DNA of 64,000 nucleotides from Oscheius dolichura (lineage: Eukaryota; Nematoda; Chromadorea; Rhabditida; Rhabditidae). Under the pieces are notes generated by a model. It did not search any database. It saw only the letters and a list, made by a program, of their open reading frames with translations, and had not been told where the DNA came from. How positions within the stretch are numbered: position 1 is the first letter of the stretch; each line of letters opens with the position of its first letter. Location of the stretch: NCBI GenBank assembly GCA_932521035.1, contig OW051497.1, positions 1,116,001 through 1,180,000 of the forward strand. Direction: 5' to 3'. Below are positions 57,180 to 64,000 of this stretch, one piece after another. The position numbers and the translations under genes were made by a program.

Positions 57180-58820
57180 AGTTATGTTTACGTCTTAGCT
57201 TGTCTTAGCTGACTGGCTAGCTACTGACTGGCTTTATTTGTTGGCTAGTGAAACAGTTTCCAGTGATAAAGCAAAGGGGCAGTTTAAAATACTGTTTGTG
57301 CGAACTATTCGAATAAGCAGAAAGCTTTGAAATTGCTCAACAGAGCTTCAAACTGGAACGGTACCTGCCATAAAAAGAAAATTGTAGTGTACTGATTGCA
57401 GTAGAATTGGATTTTAGAGGTTCCGTTGTTTGTTAGGTTAATAAAGTCTCATCGCGTATGATAACCTGTGCCTTAGCTTATATTCTTTTCCCGGTTGAAT
57501 TGTTATTTCGTGTAATAAATATACCGTAAAACTAGACCCCTATGGGGGTTGTATTTTTCGATGGCCTCGTAGGGGTGGAGTTCAATTACAAGGTGGGGTT
57601 CTATTGCAGGGTGGGGCTTTATTCTTCGATCGTTCTTTTCGTGATGACCTACACAGAAAAGTTTTTTTCATTATTCACCGATTTTTTCGAAAAAATTTCA
57701 AAAATTCCTTATATTTTTCCAATTTGTTTCACCTATTCGGTACCAAATTTTCAAAACATTTTTGTTATTGTTACTCTTTCCCATTTTCAATTTCGCGCTA
57801 CCTAACCAGGGAACCTTTCGAAATGACAACCCACAGAACTAAATTTTCAGCTGCGGAGCACATGGTTACAACGAGTTATGAGGGGTCGACGCTTAAAGGA
57901 ACGCGACTGCCGTTTTTATAAATAAATGAACACACATCAATAGAATACTAGAAACATATATAAAAATTAGAAGAAATGGGCTAAAACGGTAAACGAATTC
58001 AAAATTCAAATGCGCGCCGACGCTTACGGGTGCACTCGGGGGCAGGTTCCTGGGGGTTCCTTTAAAAATTGGGTGGGGGAATAAAAATTGGAACACCATC
58101 TTCGAACCCTCATCCAGGCCGGCACCGCAGCCGAAAATTTGGTTCTGGGAGTTTCAAAAGGTACTGAACACATAGGTGGGGTCTTGCGGAGCAATTGTGG
58201 CTCTGATGCAGAATAAGCGTCCAATCAAAAATAGGGATCCAATGGAGAAATACGGGTCCAATGACTTGGGGCGCCTCCAGGAAACAGTGTTAATTTGCCA
58301 TGTGCCGCTTTAGTTTGTTGTTCTAGAGTATTTGCCGAGATACTAAATGATACCACCTTATCGCGTGTTTCCGATATACCATTGAATTCGCAAGCTCAAG
58401 AGCTTTCGAACCATGTGTAACATGCCTGGGAACATCCATTTTAAGAAAAGCAATCCTGGGTAGACCACACCGACCAAGTCATTGCGCCCTTATTTCTCCA
58501 TTAGACCCTTGTTTTCCATTGGATTTGGATTCTGCATGAGAACCGCAATGGTCACTACAAAAGATTTTATAGTAAAGATCCGCTGTCCGTTTTCTTTTAA
58601 GGAAAACCTGTCCGCTAGATTGATGAAATTACAGGAGGGGTTCTATTGCAAGTTTTACGGTATAGAAACTTATTTAATCGGTTCCTCTTCTACACACACT
58701 TTTCTCTTGAAAAAGTGCAGCTCCTAACGCGGACCACCCAAGTATTCAGTGCAGGTATACTGTATTTGACATTTATTTACACCCGAACCCCCTTGCAGCA
58801 TTAAAACTAAAGCACTACTC
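57180..58820. other. Intergenic, no gene recognised
   Basis: GT-rich short repeats at 57.54-57.62 kb (AGGTGGGGTTCTATTGCAGG...). No conserved exon seen. Confidence 0.35.
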
Positions 58821-58829
58821 TATTGCAAA

Positions 58830-59160
58830 AAGCAAAAATAAAGAAAAAAGACCGCGGTAAATCCCACGTGTCACGAAATTTCTTGTGTCCGGCGCGTCAG
58901 AACTTCTATCCGCGCAAAAAACAACTAGAAGCATCAAAAAGCGCGCTAGGTTTAACTTCAAGAAAGCATAAACTAACCCGGCACAGTGACGATCTTGCCA
59001 CCCGTGCAGCGCTCCTGGAAGGCGTTGCCGCCATGACCGCCAGGACGAGAAGGGCGCTGGGCACAAGGAGAGGCGAGCTCCTCCGACATGGCACGGGGAG
59101 GCGACAGCCAAATCACAGAAGACGACGACGAGCTGGAAGAAGCTGCCATCTGAAAACAGT
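58830..59160 (-). repeat. Dispersed GGCGCC repeat, copy 3
   Basis: Same layout as 28.66-28.91 kb, including the A-rich 3' end and a minus-strand short Ser/Pro ORF, followed at 59213 by the GGATCGGCTCTTGGAG-type repeat as at 28.96 kb. The two repeats thus travel together. Confidence 0.55.
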
Positions 59161-59212
59161 AGTAGTATCCGCTCTGGAGAGAGGCGATCAACCAAAGCCG
59201 AAAAAAAGCAGG

Positions 59213-59340
59213 AATGACTCTCTAGAAATGGAAATAACAAGAATTGGTCAAAGCTTAACCAGATTCGACTTTTCCAAATTTGACCAGCTCCACGGAAGGC
59301 CAGGCCAGGGACGGTGGGGTCGGCTCCTAAAGAGCGTACC
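59213..59340 (+). repeat. Dispersed GGATCGGCTCTTGGAG-type repeat, copy 4
   Basis: GGAATGACTCTCTAGAAATG ... ACCAGATTCGACTTTTCCAA ... GGTCGGCTCCTAAAGAGC; same blocks as 28963-29110. Confidence 0.7.
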
Positions 59341-59869
59341 TGTCGTTTTTACTCTGGGCACCATCTCTAAAGGTGGAAAGATATACACTAAACATATTCT
59401 TGCGGCTCTCGTTCGGCTTGTATCATAATGTGACAGAGGAGACGTTGCGGGCTAGGGGATACGTCTAGCACCAAATGAACTGCTGCAGAATGTAAGGAGG
59501 GAAAACGTCTAGACGTCTAATCGATGCGGGAATTTTGGCATGGGAGGAAGAAAGATGAATATGATGAAGTCCAATTCCTTGGCAGGAGATGAATTCTCAA
59601 ACTGATTATTGAATTGGCCTATTGAACGTCAACGCCAGTTACAAATAGCGTGTTCATTAAGCTGGAAGGGTGTCAAAACCGTAGCGGATGGGGTGTTCAG
59701 GGCAATTTAGAAGAGAAGAGCATCCACCATTTGCAGCCTGATGAACATCTCAGCAAAAAAAAAGAGTAAAATGGCATGTTCCAAGAGAAGATTTTCTAAA
59801 AAGAGAATATACTGTCGTATTACGAAAAGAAGAAGAAAAAAACCAAAATGAAAGAACAAATCACATGGA

Positions 59870-60125
59870 TATCTATTTTAGAAAAAGGGTAGCCTTGCAG
59901 GCGGACGATGACAGCAAACGCTTCATCAACAGTACTGTGGAGACCAATGGTGTCGTCGTCCTCCACTATCCGGAAAACAAAGTTACTATGGCTGTTATAT
60001 TGATATCAAGTAAGGGGAAAAGACATGAACAGGAAATGCACGGACACAGCATATGCAGAAACTACCCATAGGAATCCCCGAGACAGCGAGACCTCCCATT
60101 GCATTTCCATCGAAGCTGGAAAAGA
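59870..60125 (-). pseudogene. Ubiquitin-like remnant
   Basis: The minus strand shows the last-exon pattern IVEDDDTIGLHSTVDEAFAV (compare VMEDEETLGDSNVIEGGEIL at 57 kb). Upstream is a frameshifted match to the middle exon (EVSL, then GIPMGSFCICC in another frame versus EVSLKIGLPSSAFRICY). Not functional. Confidence 0.5.
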
Positions 60126-60423
60126 TCCTACACAGCTGCAGGAAATATTGGGGGAGGTTTGATCAGGACACTTAGAGAGCCGGTAGAGGTTTTTTTACAG
60201 ATGGCTTCCACAAGGGCAGTGAGAAGAGTCGACCTTGACGTTTTCATATAACCCAATTTTCTGACAATGTTTAAGCTTCAAGCTTTCAAGCCCGTAACAG
60301 TAAAATGGAATATTCCAAGAGACAATGTTCTAACAAGAGAGAATAAACTTTCCGAGTGTGAAAAAAAAGAAGAAATAATCAAAGAAGAAGAACAAGATAA
60401 GAACATATTTTTATTATTACATC

Positions 60424-60758
60424 TCACATTTCGATCACTATAGATGGCATAGGAATGGCCCAAACACTAGAACCATTTACAGCGTTGTATTCGCCGAGCG
60501 TCAAAAAGATCCATCAAAAGAGCTAAATACAAAATTATTATATCTGTTCTATTGATATCCAGTTTGGTAAAGATATGAATTAGAAACCTACCACCGTGAG
60601 AAATTCGAAATCCAGAAGTCGGCAAACCAAGCATCAAGCTTATCTCTTCTTTTAAGACGTACAACTTCGTATCCGGATAGTAGCCGGAAACGACAAAAGC
60701 TGGCAGACCACTCACTTTGTCTAGGACCTGGAGGGAGAGGCCGCCCTCTAAAGTATCC
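60424..60758 (-). pseudogene. Ubiquitin-like copy with frameshift in last exon
   Basis: The middle exon is intact (EGGLSLQVLDKVSGLPAFVV, YYPDTKLYVLKEEISLMLGL, PTSGFRISHGG) with a GTAGG donor. The last exon needs a one-base shift at a T5 run near 60508 to continue TLGEYNAVNGSSVWAIPMP to a TGA at 60424. It may be a pseudogene or a homopolymer sequencing error. Confidence 0.55.
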
Positions 60759-60959
60759 ACTTTTAGCTATGTTTATGTTTCTGTTCCTTTTCACCCCGCG
60801 GGCGGTCGATCCCCATTTCTCGACCGCCAAAGCAGCCAGCTGCGGTTGCTGCCGACTTTTGCCGACTTCAACTGCTGTTGCTGCTCGTCCGCCGCCGTGC
60901 TGCCGTGACCAAGGACAGGATCCCGAGCCTCAAGCCGGACTGGAGCACCGTGAGGCCGT

Positions 60960-61115
60960 AGGCTCTACTGGATTCGACATCCTCGCCGGCCAACGACTTC
61001 TACCAACAGTATCAGCAGCAACATCCGCGAGTATGGATGTAGACTCCCTCTCCCCGTCGACTTGGCCACCTGGGAGAGTACCGGCCTACCACCTCGCCGT
61101 CCCGCTGTAGCAGTT
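60960..61115 (+). repeat. MDVDSLSPS segment, second copy
   Basis: Matches 11165-11320; here embedded in an ORF without a clear gene structure. Confidence 0.7.
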
Positions 61116-61180
61116 CAAGAACTCGCACAGCACCAAGGGATAAGAAGTTTTCCTCGCGTGATACACGCTGATTATGGGAA

Positions 61181-61222
61181 TAAATAATAATAATAATAAT
61201 AATAAAAAAATAAATAATATGT
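61181..61222 (+). repeat. AAT microsatellite
   Basis: AATAATAAT repeated about seven times, then A-rich. Confidence 0.9.
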
Positions 61223-61815
61223 TTGACGAGCTTTGTATATAAAAGGCAGAAAGTTAGCAGGCCATTTTCAAGTGTTCTTTGCTTGCAGGTTATTGGCTTT
61301 TTTGTTGATTATCAAAACTGTTTGCTATAATGGAGCAAATGAGCAGGCTAAACCGCTGTTTGTACGCTCAGCCTTTTTTTTATTTGAAACGCGCACAATC
61401 AGTTTTTAATAACTCAGGCTCATCGCGTATGTTGAAGGTGCATCGGTGGAGTTCCGTCGGCTCTAACAAAATAACTGAATAAAACTTAGGGCACTTACGC
61501 TCTCTAATAGTTCAGATGATATTTAGCAGGCTGTGCACATAGCCGTCTTCAATTATTTGAAGCGTTCGTTAATTGTTAAAGCCTTTTGGGGTCGGGGGCA
61601 GTTCTTCTGTAGTGTTACAGGCTTCGTTTCGCTCTTCTATTAACCTATAGTATACAAATGAACTTGCCATTTATGAGCATCGCAACTATTCCCAGTGTGT
61701 TGATGATGGTCTCCTTAGCAACAAACACGGGCTGGCTAAGATTGCGCTCTATTCGCAATGGGGAAGGACCTACTGTACTCGATAATGACATGATGCCTTC
61801 ATATCGATAGCTGAG
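61223..61815. other. Intergenic, nothing recognised
   Basis: No exon or repeat supported. Confidence 0.35.
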
Positions 61816-62110
61816 CATTGCTCGCAAGTTCTACCTCACGAATTGGCATGTCAGAAGTGTCTTTTGGTCAGTTCTCCCTCTCCAATAATCCGAATGGTTG
61901 TCCCTTTTGTCTATACCAGAAGTACATGTGTGATAAGTCCCGATTAGCGCACTTATTTGATGTCCAACCAACGGATAAGAACTTTGGGGCTCGTTCTCTT
62001 TGGATTTTTTAATCTTTGGAGGTTCAAATTTCAGCTGTACATCCTGAAAGTGTGATTAAAATGATTATCTCGGGCAATGATAAAGTAGCCGAGTCTATTA
62101 TTTATCTGGA

Positions 62111-62378
62111 ATGCTTGCCCTCTTATTCCTTGCCCAGCAGTATCTAGTGAATGGGTACCAATCGAGTACGTGTGCCGAAGGAGGAGCGTGGGATGACAGG
62201 TAGGTATGCTCCTAGGGAGTCATAAACTTCTTTCAGCTGTGGGTGTTGCACTCTAGAAATGTACAATGGAGCCTTCGACGAGGTTGGTTATTCTAGACCT
62301 AATGAAGGGTTAGCAGAACGCCTTCATTTCAGGCTGTTAGAGCCTGTTCACATTACAATGGAACGCTCCCAGTCGTCG
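62111..62378 (+). pseudogene. Truncated duplicate of the C-type lectin gene
   Basis: Exon 1 62111-62199 (89 nt) and exon 2 62237-62282 (46 nt) have exactly the lengths and phases of exons 1-2 of the lectin at 38.8 kb; exon 3 starts at 62333. It reads MLALLFLAQQYLVNGYQ..., CTLEMYNGAFDEAVRACSHY, NGTLPVV, then homology ends abruptly. Sequence resembling the 3' flank of the ubiquitin-like genes (CAAACGAAAATATTATAACA) begins about 75 bp later. The lectin core (W.G, later cysteines) is missing. Confidence 0.75.
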
Positions 62379-63100
62379 GAAGGAGACAATTTAGAAAAAC
62401 CGACCTGGCACATAATTGTGCCACTTTTAAACTGAGACCCCATATGAATATTCCAAACGAAAATATTATAACAAGAGAAGCAACTTTTCCGTGCCAAAAA
62501 GGAATAAGAAAACCCAATGAGACAAGAAACACCTGTTTATTACACTTTTAAAGGGACACCGGCACAGCTTATCACGGTTTGCGCTCTGCGCAAATGCTTG
62601 AAGATTGTTAGAATTTACTATTTTTACGCAGAAGTAGACCCCTCTTGTGTGTAAATGTGCTTTTAAAACGGTTAAAAGGATACGGTACGCTCTACGCAAA
62701 ACTGCGATCACAGTCAAACAACATGATTCAGTTCACCGGAGGTCGGTAGCTGCTAACAGATAACAAAGCTCTCTTTGCTCCGTTTTTCCTTCCACAAATC
62801 TTATTTTCAGGATCTTGTATACATCAAGTCCTATTTTCCACTATTACTATGAGAAAGGAGAAGAGACTTCGTGGATGAGGACAGACTTTTCCTCCGAGCC
62901 ACAATCGGTGAGTACATGTTAGTAAACATCTTTCAAATCTGTTAGTCAATATCGACAGTCCTGGAAGATCGAAATCTAGCTTCGAAGGAATTGATGGAAA
63001 TATCAGCCTGATATATGTGATAGCACGTCTAGGCAATACTTGGCTAAAAAAGCGAATGCAGTTAGGTTTTTCTCCTTCTATTTTTCACCTTTTAAATTTT
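62379..63100. other. Junction region with possible short exons
   Basis: 62.45-62.6 kb resembles the 3' flank of the ubiquitin-like copies. 62.82-62.91 kb reads ILYTSSPIFHYYYEKGEETS up to a GTGAG donor and could be an exon; its partner could not be fixed. Confidence 0.3.
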
Positions 63101-63102
63101 AG

Positions 63103-63450
63103 ATGGAGTTAAATATAAAAAGCAGATCTTCCAAATCGTCTGAAGATTGCCAGAGCTCTTTCGAAATCCAATGGCCTTCTCTTTATGGTGTCCGTTACGA
63201 GCCTGGATTCTTACGCTCCGTTATAGCAGGTTGGCAGCTTTATTCTCCAGTTTTGATACGGAGAACAGATGCGCTGTCTTATTATGGGCTTGCCCTAACA
63301 AAACAAGATCTTTGCAGACAATGGATGAATTTCCTCGTCCTGACCGTGGTCTTTGGGATGACCGACGAAGTAAGAAAGGAGGCGCAGGAGATGGGAGAAG
63401 CAAAGAAGATAGAAGATGACGATATTCCCCTACAGCAGCGACAAGGATGA
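63103..63450 (+). CDS. Candidate ORF, unknown (115 aa)
   Basis: The ATG immediately follows a TTTTAG acceptor. It reads SSFEIQWPSLYGVRYEPGFL early and ends in an acidic tail. Another frame across 63.23-63.42 kb is also open, so the correct exon frame is unclear. No domain recognised. Confidence 0.3.
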   Translation: MELNIKSRSSKSSEDCQSSFEIQWPSLYGVRYEPGFLRSVIAGWQLYSPVLIRRTDALSYYGLALTKQDLCRQWMNFLVLTVVFGMTDEVRKEAQEMGEAKKIEDDDIPLQQRQG

Positions 63451-63889
63451 AGAACCCCATCCCGTTCCTTGGATATGATACTCCGTAAGGTTGTTTGATT
63501 TTGATTTTTTTAAATGTAATCACCATTATTTTCAGTAGTGAATAAGTTGCTATTCCCTATTGTTTTATGCACGAATAACAGAAATAGTCGAGGGAAAAGA
63601 ACAGAGAGGCCCCTCTCTTTACCATTTCCGCTGGAAAGATAGAGACCACCCAAAAATAATGATAACGCCTAAAACGACCCAAACCTCATAGTCTGTGAAA
63701 TAATTCAATTCTCCCATTCTCATTTCTTGTCTGGAAGGTTTTGAACGTTTTGAAGTTAACTTAGGGCCGCCAAAGATGCTGGCCGTGTTAAAAATTCATT
63801 CCGAATCAAAAAAGTAGGTAAACTAGTTAACATGACGTGTTTGTGAATGTTCCCTGAATTTGAGCACTACCATCTGACCCAGTGTGGTC

Positions 63890-64000
63890 GAACTCCCTAA
63901 CTACCTGATTAGAATGTTAGAATCGGCATGCCAGTACTCCTCGGAGTAGATAAGGGACGCGATACCCTCTGATCATACCGCCCTGTTTAGCGCAGTGGCG
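63890..64000 (+). mobile_element. SINE-like element, copy 6 (cut by window end)
   Basis: GGGACGCGATACCCTCTG followed by the A-box-like TTTAGCGCAGTGGCG at the very end; the B-box half lies outside the window. Confidence 0.6.

Overview
This window is nuclear DNA from an animal, most likely a nematode. Two seven-transmembrane chemoreceptor genes resemble nematode-specific families (Srh/Str-like and SRBC-like). Nematode-typical Ly6-like and receptor-L-domain proteins are also present. Introns are numerous and very short (mostly 30-45 nt, GT...TTTCAG/TTTAG), and AATAAA signals lie at or just after the stop codons. Most gene models here were built by joining exons by eye: the summed exon lengths close to whole codons and the joined frames match family motifs. 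I see no rRNA, no complete canonical tRNA and no CRISPR array.

Left third (0.4-19.4 kb), gene-rich: a purple acid phosphatase; a small secreted protein; a tandem family of three unrecognised paralogous genes (A 4.1-4.9 kb, B 8.0-9.0 kb, C 9.1-10.1 kb); and, between A and B, a divergent centromeric histone H3 (CENP-A/CenH3-like) with a long tail. At 10.4-11.9 kb a repeat-bounded patch carries one exon of an SLC6 transporter and one exon of a P5B ATPase in opposite orientations. A receptor-L-domain membrane protein (12.4-16.3 kb, interrupted) and an Srh/Str-like receptor follow.

Middle (19.4-33 kb): dispersed repeats between islands of small genes. These are an SRBC-like receptor, a tiny acidic three-exon gene, a two-exon basic/proline-rich gene, a Ly6-like pair (one copy broken) and a ubiquitin-like gene. 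A retroelement gag fragment lies at 27.8-28.5 kb.

Right half (33-64 kb), repeat-dominated: a 2-kb sequence at 34.3-36.3 kb recurs in inverted orientation at 52.0-54.1 kb. A decayed Ty3-like retroelement lies at 54.3-56.5 kb. A SINE-like family carries separated A-box-like and B-box-like motifs. A terminal-inverted-repeat element with a coiled-coil ORF is at 50.7-51.7 kb, and a 119-bp tandem array encodes an H3-tail-like KQLATK motif. Genes among these are a two-domain C-type lectin with a truncated duplicate at 62.1 kb, a PPxY/Cys-His protein, and further ubiquitin-like copies and pseudogenes at 40, 41.5, 57, 60 and 60.6 kb.

The most striking items are the CenH3 candidate inside the new A/B/C family, the lineage-specific ubiquitin-like family, the H3-tail-like tandem array and the two-gene exon-capture element.
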